This document shows positions 8,347-16,857 of a DNA stretch of 43,317 bases, piece by piece. Position 1 is the stretch's first letter; every line of letters starts with the position of its first letter. Origin of the DNA: Deltaproteobacteria bacterium (lineage in GTDB: Bacteria; Desulfobacterota; BSN033; WVXP01); assembly GCA_019308905.1 (NCBI GenBank), contig JAFDHF010000031.1, positions 1 through 43,317 on the forward strand. Reading direction: 5' to 3'. The notes below the pieces were generated by a model. The model was not told the DNA's origin. It saw only the letters and a program-made list of their open reading frames with translations, and searched no databases. A program made the translations under genes and the position numbers.

Positions 8347-11166
8347 ATGGCCATCGATCTTGTGTGTGGAATGATCGTGGATGAGAAGGCGGCGCCCGCC
8401 AGGGCGGCCTATCAGGGGACCGACTACTATTTTTGCGCCGACTACTGTAGGGAGGTATTTGAGAAGAATCCGGACAAATACCTCGCCGGGTCCAGGGAGT
8501 GGGGGGAGGCCGTGGACCCTGTCTGCGGTATGACCGTGGAGATACCCCATGCTGCCGCCATGAGTGTTCATGAGGGTCGGCTGATCTATTTTTGCAGCCC
8601 CGCCTGTAAGGAGAAGTTCGATGCCTCGCCGGACAGGTACCTGAGGGAAGAAGACGAGGTCGGACCCGGGCAGAAGGGGCCCGCCGGACCGGCAGGGGAG
8701 AAGCTGAAGAAGGCCGAACTTCCCATCACGGGGATGAGCTGTGCGAGTTGCGTGGCAAAGATCGAGAAGGGGCTTTCCGGGATGAGCGGTATCGTGGATG
8801 TCAAGGTCAACTTCGCCACGGAGCGGGCCTCTATCACCTTTGATCCGTCTCGGGTCAGCATAGGGGACCTTGTAGCCACGGTCAAGGACCTGGGGTACGA
8901 GGCGGGACTGGAGAAGATCACCTTCCCGGTTCATGGTATGTCTTGTGCCTCCTGTGTCGAGAAGGTGGAGAAGGCCCTGGGGAGGCTCGAGGGTGTTGTG
9001 GAGGCTACCGTCAACTTCGCCACGGAGCGGGCCACGGTCCGGTACATTCCTGGTGCTGTCTCTATCGAGGATTTCCGGAGGGTTGTCGGCGAGGCGGGTT
9101 ACGAGGTACTCGAGGTTGAGGCGGCCGGGGGCGAGGATGTTGTGGATCGGGAAAAGGCGGCCAGGGAGGCTGCTTACGCCAGATTGAAACAGAAGTTTGT
9201 CACGGGTCTTGTTCTGGTTATCCCCGTCTTCCTTCTGGCCTACTGGAGGCCCCTGGGTCTATCCCGTCTATACGATCTCAGCAGGGAGGCCGATTTCTAC
9301 CTTCAGCTCCTGTTTGAGACCCCCATCCAGTTCTGGGTGGGCTGGCAGTTCTACGTCGGGGCGTGGAAGGCTGCCAGACACGGGTCTACGGACATGAATA
9401 CCTTGATTGCCGTGGGCACCTCGGCCGCCTACCTGTACAGTGTCCTGGTTGTCTTTTTCCCGTGGCTCTTTGCGGCTCAGGGACTCGCAGGCGAGGTGTA
9501 TTTCGACACGGCCGGGGCCATTATCGTGCTGATTCTCTTGGGCAGGCTCCTTGAGGCGAGGGCCAGGGGTCAGACCTCGGAGGCCATCAAGAAGCTCATA
9601 GGACTACAGGCAAAAACGGCCCGGGTAGTGAGGGACGGCAAGGAGGTGGATATTCCGGTTGAAGAGGTCGCAATCGGCGATTCTGTGATCGTTCGGCCCG
9701 GTGAGAAGATCCCTGTCGATGGGATTGTCAGGGAGGGCCATTCCTCGGTCGATGAATCGATGATCACGGGCGAATCCATCCCGGTGGAGAAGAATCCAGG
9801 AGACGGAGTGATTGGAGCCACGATCAACAAGACGGGAAGCTTCAGGCTCGAGGCGACCAAGGTGGGCAAGGATACGATGCTTGCCCAGATCGTCAAGATG
9901 GTTGAGGAGGCCCAGGGCTCAAAGCCTCCTATCGCACGGCTCGCCGATGTGATTGCCGGCTATTTCGTTCCGGCCGTGATCGGCATCGCGGTTCTGACTT
10001 TCTTTGTCTGGTACTTTTTCGGACCGGCTCCTGCCCTCACTTATGCCGTGCTCAATTTTGTGGCCGTGCTCATCATTGCCTGTCCCTGCGCCCTTGGTCT
10101 GGCCACGCCCACATCCATCATGGTGGGAACCGGAAGAGGGGCTGAAAACGGGGTGCTCATCCGCGGGGGGGAGGCCCTTGAGACGGCTCACAAGCTCACG
10201 ACCGTTGTCATGGACAAGACCGGGACCCTGACCAGAGGCGAGCCCTCGGTGACAGATATTGTGGCCTTTGGGAGTCAAAACGAATCGGAGATACTCCGCT
10301 ACTGCGCCTCTGCGGAGAAGGGGTCAGAGCATCCCCTCGGGGAGGCCATCGTCAACAAGGCCAGAGAGGAAAACATAACTCTGGCCGAGGCGGAGGATTT
10401 TCACGCCGTTGCGGGCCACGGGATCGAGGCGACCATCGATGGAAAGACCGTTGTGATGGGGAACGAGAAGCTTATGGGGGAGCGCGGGATACGGCTGAAC
10501 GGGCTGGACAGGGCCGCAGCCGAGCTTTCCGGCCAGGGGAAAACACCCATGTTCGTGGCCATCGACCAAAAGGCGGCCGGCATAGTAGCGGTGGCCGACA
10601 CGCTCAAGGAGAGCTCAAAGGAGACTGTGGAGGCTCTTCATAGGATGGGGATCGAGGTCGTGATGATGACCGGTGACAATCGGAGGACGGCTGAGGCTAT
10701 CGCGCGGGAGATCGGGGTCGACCGGGTGCTTGCCGAGGTCTTGCCCGAGGAAAAGGCCAAGGAAGTCAAGAAACTACAGGCCGAGGGCAAGAAGGTCGGC
10801 ATGGTGGGGGACGGGATCAACGACGCTCCTGCCTTGGTCCAGGCGGACGTGGGTATCGCCATCGGGACGGGCACGGATGTGGCCATGGAGTCGTCGGATA
10901 TAACCCTGATCAGCGGAGACCTGCGAGGTGTAGTGACGGCCATCGCCCTGAGCAAGGCCACGATCAGAAACATCAAGCAGAACCTCTTCTGGGCCTTTGC
11001 CTATAATACCACTCTTATACCGGTGGCGGCGGGCATTCTTTTCCCCTTTTTCGGGGTTCTGCTCAATCCCATCTTTGCCGCAGCTGCCATGGGTCTTTCA
11101 TCGGTAACCGTGGTGACCAACGCCTTGCGCTTGAGGCGGTTCAAGCCGCCCATGCTTTCGACCTGA
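8347..11166 (+). CDS. copA: Copper-translocating P1B-type ATPase with two N-terminal YHS domains
   Basis: This 939-residue inner-membrane Cu(I) exporter has an unusual front end: two YHS metal-binding modules (about residues 4-47 and 57-100, each DxVCGM then YFC...C), then two HMA domains with GMSCASC (CASC at 132-135 and 200-203). The pump core follows: membrane CPC (579-581) in [10 protein letters not shown], phosphorylated Asp623 in DKTGTLT, and [16 protein letters not shown] and the C-terminal MGLSSVTVV helix mark the Cu/Ag subgroup. ATG 8347 is preferred over ATG 8338 because AAGGGGG then sits nine bases upstream, and because MAID(L/P)VCGM is also the start of the free YHS gene at 12236. 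It is first in an operon with cysK, the YHS gene and the Met-rich gene. Confidence 0.93.
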   Translation: MAIDLVCGMIVDEKAAPARAAYQGTDYYFCADYCREVFEKNPDKYLAGSREWGEAVDPVCGMTVEIPHAAAMSVHEGRLIYFCSPACKEKFDASPDRYLREEDEVGPGQKGPAGPAGEKLKKAELPITGMSCASCVAKIEKGLSGMSGIVDVKVNFATERASITFDPSRVSIGDLVATVKDLGYEAGLEKITFPVHGMSCASCVEKVEKALGRLEGVVEATVNFATERATVRYIPGAVSIEDFRRVVGEAGYEVLEVEAAGGEDVVDREKAAREAAYARLKQKFVTGLVLVIPVFLLAYWRPLGLSRLYDLSREADFYLQLLFETPIQFWVGWQFYVGAWKAARHGSTDMNTLIAVGTSAAYLYSVLVVFFPWLFAAQGLAGEVYFDTAGAIIVLILLGRLLEARARGQTSEAIKKLIGLQAKTARVVRDGKEVDIPVEEVAIGDSVIVRPGEKIPVDGIVREGHSSVDESMITGESIPVEKNPGDGVIGATINKTGSFRLEATKVGKDTMLAQIVKMVEEAQGSKPPIARLADVIAGYFVPAVIGIAVLTFFVWYFFGPAPALTYAVLNFVAVLIIACPCALGLATPTSIMVGTGRGAENGVLIRGGEALETAHKLTTVVMDKTGTLTRGEPSVTDIVAFGSQNESEILRYCASAEKGSEHPLGEAIVNKAREENITLAEAEDFHAVAGHGIEATIDGKTVVMGNEKLMGERGIRLNGLDRAAAELSGQGKTPMFVAIDQKAAGIVAVADTLKESSKETVEALHRMGIEVVMMTGDNRRTAEAIAREIGVDRVLAEVLPEEKAKEVKKLQAEGKKVGMVGDGINDAPALVQADVGIAIGTGTDVAMESSDITLISGDLRGVVTAIALSKATIRNIKQNLFWAFAYNTTLIPVAAGILFPFFGVLLNPIFAAAAMGLSSVTVVTNALRLRRFKPPMLST

Positions 11167-11191
11167 GAGACCCTGTAAAGGAGGACAGAGC

Positions 11192-12133
11192 ATGGCAAAC
11201 ATATATGACGACATCACCCGGACAGTCGGAAACACCCCCCTGGTCAAGTTGAACAGGATTGCCGCGGGAAGTGGGGCGGTGATGGCGGCAAAGCTCGAGT
11301 CATTTAACCCTCTTTCGAGCGTTAAGGATCGGATCGGGGTGAGCATGATAGAGGCTGCAGAAAGAGAGGGACTCATCGGGAGGGGGACGGTCATCATCGA
11401 GCCCACCTCCGGAAACACCGGTATTGCCCTCGCCTTTGTGGCGGCGGCCAAGGGATATCGGTTGATTCTCACGATGCCCGAGACCATGAGCATCGAGCGG
11501 CGGAATCTGCTCGAGATACTCGGGGCGGAACTGGTCTTGACCCCGGGTCCCGAGGGAATGCCTGGGGCCATCAGAAAGGCCGAAGCTCTTGTCAAAGAGA
11601 CGGCCAATGCGTTTATGCCCCAACAGTTCAAGAATCCGGCCAATCCAGAGGTTCACCGCAAGACCACTGCCGAAGAGATCTGGAGAGACACCGACGGCAA
11701 GGTGGACATCCTCGTGGCTGGAATCGGAACGGGCGGGACCATCACCGGGGTTGCCGAGGTTATCAAGCCCCGGAGGCCCGGGTTCAAGGCGGTCGGTGTG
11801 GAACCGGCGGGCTCTCCGGTACTGTCGGGCGGGAAGGCCGGTCCTCACAAGATCCAGGGGATCGGGGCGGGCTTTGTTCCTGACGTGCTCAATACCGGTA
11901 TCATCGACGAGGTCATCCAGGTGAGCAACGGCGACGCCTTTGAGACAGCCCAGAGACTGGCAAGGGAGGAGGGGATACTGTGCGGCATCTCGTCAGGCGC
12001 GGCCGTCTGGGCGGCTCTTGAGGTTTCAAAGAGGGAGGAGAACAGGGGAAAGCTGATCGTCGTGGTTCTGCCGGACACAGGGGAGAGATACTTGAGTACC
12101 CCGTTGGCCCAGGCCGGGAAAGGCGGCCTGTAA
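11192..12133 (+). CDS. cysK: Cysteine synthase (O-acetylserine sulfhydrylase)
   Basis: The 313-residue PLP enzyme makes cysteine from O-acetylserine and sulfide in the cytoplasm. Seen motifs: [13 protein letters not shown] lysine K45 in SSVKDRIG, the substrate loop PTSGNTG, phosphate loop GTGGTITG, and SSGAA near the C-terminus. Length and order are typical of CysK. ATG 11192 follows AAAGGAGG. It lies only 25 bases after copA, so it is in the copper operon. A cysteine or sulfide supply gene there could serve thiol buffering or metal-sulfide formation during copper stress, but that is inference. Confidence 0.93.
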   Translation: MANIYDDITRTVGNTPLVKLNRIAAGSGAVMAAKLESFNPLSSVKDRIGVSMIEAAEREGLIGRGTVIIEPTSGNTGIALAFVAAAKGYRLILTMPETMSIERRNLLEILGAELVLTPGPEGMPGAIRKAEALVKETANAFMPQQFKNPANPEVHRKTTAEEIWRDTDGKVDILVAGIGTGGTITGVAEVIKPRRPGFKAVGVEPAGSPVLSGGKAGPHKIQGIGAGFVPDVLNTGIIDEVIQVSNGDAFETAQRLAREEGILCGISSGAAVWAALEVSKREENRGKLIVVVLPDTGERYLSTPLAQAGKGGL

Positions 12134-12235
12134 AGGAAGAATTCGGATAAAGCCTTCTCCGTGACCGGGAGGACCCCTGGACCGGCCGGGAAAAGGGCTG
12201 GAGACGGAAACAGGATGGAGAAGGAGGTGATAACG

Positions 12236-12400
12236 ATGGCGATCGATCCTGTCTGCGGTATGCAAGTCGACGAAAGCAAGGCCGCAGCGACTTACGAGTA
12301 TGAAGGCAAGACCTATTATTTCTGTGCTGTCGGTTGCAGGAACAGGTTTTCCGAAGACCCTGAAAACTTTGCTGGAGAGGATACGAAAGATACGGGGTAG
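12236..12400 (+). CDS. Free-standing YHS-domain protein (54 aa)
   Basis: The whole protein is one YHS module: DPVCGMQVDE near the start, then YEGKTYYFCAVGCRNRF. The Cys of VCGM and the FCxxxC pair are the expected metal ligands. The start is decided by an excellent AAGGAGGTGATAACG leader before ATG 12236; upstream in-frame ATGs have nothing comparable. It is closely related to the fused YHS domains of CopA next door and may act as a soluble metal donor or chaperone to the pump. It ends on TAG. Confidence 0.85.
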   Translation: MAIDPVCGMQVDESKAAATYEYEGKTYYFCAVGCRNRFSEDPENFAGEDTKDTG

Positions 12401-12490
12401 GCCTGTGTCCGTGGATCCTGAACGGGTGGTGTGGGACCGCGGTCCAGACCCATTTTTCCAACAGCGAGAATCCGAGAAAGGAGATTCAAG

Positions 12491-13132
12491 ATGAGAGACG
12501 CAAAGAGGATGAAAAAGGGCCTGTTTGTTCTGGCCCTGGTTGTGGGGCTGGCCTTTTTTGCAGTTCAGGCAGAGGCCCAGATGGGCCCCGGCATGATGGG
12601 ACCGGGATATGGAACGGGTCCCGGAATGATGGGTCCCCGAGGCGGCTATGGAGGGTGGTGGTACTGTCCCTGGTGCGGACGCCCCATCGGACCGGGAGGT
12701 TACGGCATGGGCCCAGGTATGATGGGCAGGGGGATGGGTCCAGGCATGATGGGACCTGGATATGGGATGGGCCCCGGCATGATGGGACGCCGTGGATATG
12801 GAATGGGTCCCGGAATGATGGGGCGTGGTTACGGCATGGGCCCGGGAATGATGGGTCCGGGATACGGGATGGGACCTGGGATGATGGGTCCTGGAATGAT
12901 GGGCAGAGGCTATGGTCCCGAAGGGCGACAACCCGAGAAACCCATGGGCGAGAAGGATGCCAAGCGGATCCTGGAGAACTATCTGAACTCCTTGAGAAAC
13001 CCGAACCTGAAACTGGGAAGGGTAGAGGACAAGGGTAACGTCTTTGAGGCCGAGATCGTGACCAAGGACGGTTCTCTTGTAGACAAAATCCTGGTGGACA
13101 AGAACACGGGCTGGATGCGCTCGGCCTATTAA
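12491..13132 (+). CDS. Exported Met/Gly-rich protein with PepSY-like C-terminus
   Basis: The 213-residue protein starts at ATG 12491 after AAAGGAG. A signal peptide (about residues 1-30, ending AQAEAQ or near it) is followed by a 108-residue low-complexity region with nine copies of GPGMMG, interrupted once by a knuckle WYCPWCGRPIG. The last 65 residues (from EKDAKRILENYL) form a small alpha/beta unit ending VDKNTGWMRSAY, like a single PepSY-type repeat. Methionine-rich periplasmic segments bind Cu(I)/Ag(I), and the place at the end of the copA operon supports a copper-sequestering role. That function is inferred; the architecture is seen directly. Confidence 0.8.
   Translation: MRDAKRMKKGLFVLALVVGLAFFAVQAEAQMGPGMMGPGYGTGPGMMGPRGGYGGWWYCPWCGRPIGPGGYGMGPGMMGRGMGPGMMGPGYGMGPGMMGRRGYGMGPGMMGRGYGMGPGMMGPGYGMGPGMMGPGMMGRGYGPEGRQPEKPMGEKDAKRILENYLNSLRNPNLKLGRVEDKGNVFEAEIVTKDGSLVDKILVDKNTGWMRSAY
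12581..12903 (+). repeat. In-gene degenerate repeats coding for GPGMMG
   Basis: Nine imperfect copies of a short unit of the form ggnccnggnatgatggg lie inside the Met-rich gene, separated by GYG/RGYG-coding spacers. Synonymous differences between copies (ccc/cct/ccg/cca, ggc/gga/ggg) indicate the repeat is kept at protein level rather than being a fresh DNA duplication. The antisense strand gives a long His-rich shadow frame here. Confidence 0.85.
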
Positions 13133-13139
13133 TATTCCT

Positions 13140-13170
13140 GGCTTCCCGGATGTGAAACTTCCGGGAAGCC
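13140..13170 (+). terminator. Hairpin terminator after the copper operon
   Basis: A perfect 10-base inverted repeat, GGCTTCCCGG (13140-13149) and CCGGGAAGCC (13161-13170), with an 11-base loop, starts seven bases after the stop of the Met-rich gene. The following bases are only mildly T-rich (TTCCAGG), so it is a strong hairpin with a poor U-tract. Confidence 0.7.
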
Positions 13171-13309
13171 TTCCAGGCTCCCTGCGGTTTTCCACTCTCT
13201 GCCAAGGCATGGATTGCTCTCGAATCGGGAGGCGGGGAAGGATTCGTTCGCTTCGGTTTCCGGCTCCTTGGCCTGGAAAGTACGGTTTCGATATTCTAAT
13301 GGAGATCAT

Positions 13310-13351
13310 TTGACCTTGATCAAGGAATCTTTTTCTCACCAATTGTATGTT
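13310..13351 (+). promoter_or_regulatory. FNR/CRP-type box with -10 element upstream of the AhpD-like gene
   Basis: TTGACCTTGATCAA at 13310-13323 matches the FNR consensus TTGATNNNNATCAA at nine of ten fixed positions. Its centre is about 41.5 bases before the start point expected from a TATGTT -10 element at 13346-13351, the class II activator geometry. It suggests oxygen- or NO-responsive control by an FNR/DNR-type regulator of the gene starting at 13407. Confidence 0.6.
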
Positions 13352-13406
13352 AGTAGGAAAAAGGTTCGACGAATGGAGAAGCCACCGAGAGGAAAGGAGA
13401 TTGGCC

Positions 13407-13856
13407 ATGAAAGCCCAAGGCAAGCCCCCCCTCCATCCCACAGGCCTTGTGGGCCTGAAGCGGATCGATTCCGATTTGGCCCGTGTCGGTTCCCAGTTCT
13501 GGCAGATCGTCTGGAAACGAGAGAGCGATGCCCTTGATCAGAAATGGCGTTACCTTGTGGCTTTGGGCGTAGGTGTCGGGGCTGGCCGGCTCCGGCAGGC
13601 CACCCGAGAATTGGTAAAGGCCTATGCGGCCGGGGTGACCGTAGAACAGCTCGACGAGGTATTCGCCCTCCTGGTCTGGATGCAGGGGATTCCCACCTTC
13701 TCATCCGAGATCGGTCCTTCTTCCCTGTTTTCCGCCTATCAACTCGTCAAAGCGATGGAAAAGGAGGGGCTGGCCAGAGAAGAGATCGTAGCACGCCTCC
13801 TTGAGAATTACGGTGAATCAAATCCGGAGGTTGCAACCCTTCCTGAAACCGGTTGA
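13407..13856 (+). CDS. Carboxymuconolactone decarboxylase/AhpD-like protein lacking the redox Cys pair
   Basis: The 149-residue helical protein has the AhpD-like core pattern: LDQKWRYLVALGVGVGAG, then ATRELVKAYAAGVTVEQLDEVF, then a hydrophobic helix. The CxxC pair of true AhpD peroxidase partners is absent; there is no cysteine at all. A thiol-peroxidase role is therefore unlikely and the activity is unknown. ATG 13407 follows AAAGGAG. It stands alone between the copper operon terminator and the cus operon, behind its own FNR-type promoter. Confidence 0.65.
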   Translation: MKAQGKPPLHPTGLVGLKRIDSDLARVGSQFWQIVWKRESDALDQKWRYLVALGVGVGAGRLRQATRELVKAYAAGVTVEQLDEVFALLVWMQGIPTFSSEIGPSSLFSAYQLVKAMEKEGLAREEIVARLLENYGESNPEVATLPETG

Positions 13857-14126
13857 GCCTCAGAGAAACCTGATGCCCATCCCTTCTCAAAACTCTTGCA
13901 GGTCGAGACCCAGGCCTCTATCCTGCGGTTCTGTTCGACTCCGCAACATCGCAGGGAACGTGGACACGGCTCCGAAGGGAGGGGGCAAATTAGCAGTGAC
14001 TGCATGAGAGGCTCGAGAGCACTCTTTGTGGAGTGGATCCCAGTTCCTTCAATGCCTGGAGATTGTCGACATGTGCTATACTCATAAGTACATGGTCTTC
14101 ATTTCTGATCCAACAAGGGGGGGGAC

Positions 14127-15473
14127 ATGAAGAGATTCGCTGTAGTTTTTTCGGGGATCTTGTTGCTTTTTTTTCTATCTTCCACGGCGATGGAGGCCTG
14201 TGCTCAAGGCAGCGCCAGTCAAAGACTCGAGTTGTCCGGGCTCATAGCTGAGGCTTTGCAGAACAACCCCGATGTCATTGCTGCCAGGAAAAGGTGGGAG
14301 AGCGCACGGGCGGTCATAAGGGCCCGCAGGGCGCTTCCAGACCCCGAGTTTTCATACACGTACTATGCAGACAGTGTTGAGACCCGTGTGGGACCGATAG
14401 AGCAGGGATTCGGGTTGAAGCAGACCTTTCCGTTTTTCGGGAAGAGACGCCTTCGCGGCGAGATGGCCGTCAAGGAAGCCGAGGCACTCAAGGAATCCTA
14501 TGAAGCCCTGAAGATGGAGGTTATCCGCCAGGTAAAAAGGGCCTTCTACGATCTCTTCTATATTTCGACGATCATCGACATCACCCATCGCGAAAAGAGC
14601 CTTTTGAAGAGGTTTGAGAGAACCGCAAGTGCCAAATACCAGACAGGGAAAGGGTTGCAGCAGGACATACTGAAGGTACACGTAGAGACCAGCAAACTCA
14701 TGGACAGGCTCCTTGCTCTGAACAACCAGAAGCAGACCGCCGAGGCGAGGCTGAATACTCTGCTCAATCAACCGCCGGACCGGCCGCTGGGGAAGCCGGA
14801 GCAGCCGGAACTGAAGGATTTTCCATTTCAACAGCAGGAGCTGTTCGAACTGCTCAGAAAGCACCGCCAGGAGCTGAGGGCTGCAAAGGCCTTGATCGAG
14901 GAGAGTGAACGGGCGTATGACCTGGCTAAGAGGGAATACTTTCCGGATCTGACCATCGGGGCCAACTACCTGCAGGTGGGCAAGAGGACAGCGGATGTCG
15001 AGGATAACGGGAAGGACGCGTTGAGCATCATGGTGGGCATCAATATCCCGATATGGCAGAGGAAGCTCTCGTCTCAGGCCAAAAGTGCCCTTGAAATGAT
15101 CCAGGCCCGGAGCAGTCAGTATCGTACCACACTGAATCAGACCCTCTTTGAAGTGAAAGACAACTACTTCAGAATCCAAACGGCCAGAGAAACGATGGAC
15201 CTGTACGAGAACGTGTTGATCCCACAGGCCGAACAGTCCATGAAATCGGCAGAGGCCGGCTACATCACTGGAACCGTGAGCTTCCTTGACCTCTTGGATG
15301 CTGAAAGAATACTCCTCCAGATTCAGTTCGGCTACTGGCAGGCCTACACCGATTATCTGAAGCGCATTGCCGATCTCGAGAGGGCCGTGGGTATCGAACT
15401 GGCCGAATACCGTCCTGGAAAGGCAGGCGTTACAGGGGGGAATAATCATGGGGGAGAAAAGAAAACCAGATAG
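14127..15473 (+). CDS. cusC: Outer-membrane efflux channel, TolC/CusC family
   Basis: The 448-residue protein has a signal peptide (residues 1-27, hydrophobic core then ACAQ) and two repeats of long amphipathic helices typical of TolC-type channels (ALQNNPDVIAARKRWESA near the start; AEAGYITGTVSFLDLLDAE near the end). It would form the outer-membrane exit duct for the CusBA pump. ATG follows GGGGGGAC. A TATACT -10-like element lies at 14077-14082 without a good -35, so an activator may be needed. No CxxC lipobox was seen, unlike lipoprotein CusC members. The stop overlaps the next gene by 26 bases. Confidence 0.88.
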   Translation: MKRFAVVFSGILLLFFLSSTAMEACAQGSASQRLELSGLIAEALQNNPDVIAARKRWESARAVIRARRALPDPEFSYTYYADSVETRVGPIEQGFGLKQTFPFFGKRRLRGEMAVKEAEALKESYEALKMEVIRQVKRAFYDLFYISTIIDITHREKSLLKRFERTASAKYQTGKGLQQDILKVHVETSKLMDRLLALNNQKQTAEARLNTLLNQPPDRPLGKPEQPELKDFPFQQQELFELLRKHRQELRAAKALIEESERAYDLAKREYFPDLTIGANYLQVGKRTADVEDNGKDALSIMVGINIPIWQRKLSSQAKSALEMIQARSSQYRTTLNQTLFEVKDNYFRIQTARETMDLYENVLIPQAEQSMKSAEAGYITGTVSFLDLLDAERILLQIQFGYWQAYTDYLKRIADLERAVGIELAEYRPGKAGVTGGNNHGGEKKTR

Positions 15474-16758
15474 AAGGAGGACACTCGTTTTTTCCTCCTT
15501 GGCCGTGATTCTGCTCCTCTTGGCCGTTGGGGCGTGGCGGCTTATGGAGGCCTCCCGGTCGACAGGGAGGGTGCCGAGGGCCCCGGCAGAGGAGAAGGCC
15601 CAGGCCGCCGAGGCTTCCGTTCAGACAGGCCCCCAGGAAGTCGAGGGGGAGGCCGTGCATCCGGGCTCCGAGGCCGGAGCCGACACGGGCCGTGTGAAGG
15701 CTGTACCCAAAGATACGGTAAGCCTGAATCCTCAAACGGTGAAACTCAGCGACATCAGAACCGAGCCGGTCCAGTACAGGCGTTTGGCTAAGGAGATACA
15801 GACGGTGGGTGAGATCACTTACGACGAGAGGCGCGTGAAGGTTGTCTCTGCGTGGATCGGCGGCAGAATAGACCGCCTCTATGTGGATTTCACAGGGGTC
15901 GTTGTTAGGAAAGGGGATCCCCTGGCAGACATCTACAGCCCTCAATTGGTATCCACTCAACAGGAGTATCTCCTGGCCCTCGAAACCAAGGAGAGGATGG
16001 AGGCCGGGGGTAACGAGGAGGCAATTCAATCGGCCAGCGACCTCCTCAATGCAACCAGACTGAGACTTCTCCTCTGGGGCATTTCGGAGCGGCAGATCGA
16101 TGAGATGGAAAAGACCTGGCGGATCAATCCCCAGATGACCATACATGCTCCCATCGGAGGGACGGTGATCGAGAAGCGGGTCAGCGAGGGCCAGTATGTA
16201 AAGACAGGGGATCCCCTCTACACCATTGTCGATCTCTCGGTGGTCTGGGCTTTGGCGGATGTTTATGAATTCGAGATGGCCTGGGTGAAAAGAGGCCAGA
16301 AGGTTTCCATCGCTACGCCGGCCTATCCTGGAAAGCGGTTTACGGGAAAGGTTTCGTTCATCGATCCGTTCCTCGACACCAAGACCCGCTCGGTCAAGGT
16401 GCGGATGGATGTGGCCAATGCCAGGCTCAAGCTCAAACCGGGGATGTTCGTGGAAGTCAAGCTGAAAATCCCCTTGGAGAAGCAGAAGCCGGTTCTCTCG
16501 ATCCCTTACACGGCCGTCCTGGACACGGGCGTCAGGAAGCTCGTCTACGTCGAGCTGGAAAAGGGCAGGTACAAACCCGTGGAAGTCAGGGTTGGCCCGA
16601 GGGCCGGCGGCTATGTTCCCGTGCTCTCAGGGCTCAAGGAAGGCGAGGAAATAGTGGTTTCCGCCAATTACCTGATCGACTCTCAGAGCACGATCGGCGG
16701 AGGGACGACCGGGGGATTCGGCGGAAGTCTCGGGGGTGGACACAAGGGTATGAACTGA
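15448..16758 (+). CDS. cusB: Periplasmic adaptor (membrane fusion) protein, CusB family
   Basis: The 436-residue adaptor has an N-terminal membrane anchor (about residues 12-28), a Pro/Ala/Glu-rich linker, then the RND adaptor fold: barrel-sandwich strand WIGGRIDRLYVDFTGVVVRKGDPL, a helical hairpin (YLLALETKERME...), the returning lipoyl half HAPIGGTVIEKRVSEGQYVKTGD, and a beta barrel. It bridges the inner-membrane pump and the outer channel and in the family also hands metal to CusA. ATG 15448 follows CAGGGGGG and lies inside the end of cusC, so translation is probably coupled. The C-terminus is Gly-rich. Confidence 0.88.
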   Translation: MGEKRKPDRRRTLVFSSLAVILLLLAVGAWRLMEASRSTGRVPRAPAEEKAQAAEASVQTGPQEVEGEAVHPGSEAGADTGRVKAVPKDTVSLNPQTVKLSDIRTEPVQYRRLAKEIQTVGEITYDERRVKVVSAWIGGRIDRLYVDFTGVVVRKGDPLADIYSPQLVSTQQEYLLALETKERMEAGGNEEAIQSASDLLNATRLRLLLWGISERQIDEMEKTWRINPQMTIHAPIGGTVIEKRVSEGQYVKTGDPLYTIVDLSVVWALADVYEFEMAWVKRGQKVSIATPAYPGKRFTGKVSFIDPFLDTKTRSVKVRMDVANARLKLKPGMFVEVKLKIPLEKQKPVLSIPYTAVLDTGVRKLVYVELEKGRYKPVEVRVGPRAGGYVPVLSGLKEGEEIVVSANYLIDSQSTIGGGTTGGFGGSLGGGHKGMN

Positions 16759-16787
16759 AAGCCCGTGTTTCCCTAGTCCCGGCCTGG

Positions 16788-16845
16788 AAAAGAAGTCCGC
16801 CTCGCGGATTGGACTTCTTTTGCAAAAGGACAGGCCGACGGCCTG
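16788..16845 (+). other. Two intercistronic hairpins between cusB and cusA
   Basis: A perfect 11-base inverted repeat AAAAGAAGTCC (16788-16798) / GGACTTCTTTT (16811-16821) is followed by a second hairpin CAGGCC (16831-16836) / GGCCTG (16840-16845) that abuts the GGAG ribosome site of cusA. The first has a T-run in its right arm like an intrinsic terminator. Inside an operon this pair could cause partial termination, protect or process the mRNA, or hide the ribosome site. Confidence 0.65.
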
Positions 16846-16857
16846 GAGTGAAAAGTC

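Noticed and set aside
12026-13441. Long antisense open frame rich in His-Thr-Ser repeats
   Set aside because: It is the complement of the GPGMMG-coding repeats and of cysK and the YHS gene, which have clear homology, starts and ribosome sites on the plus strand.
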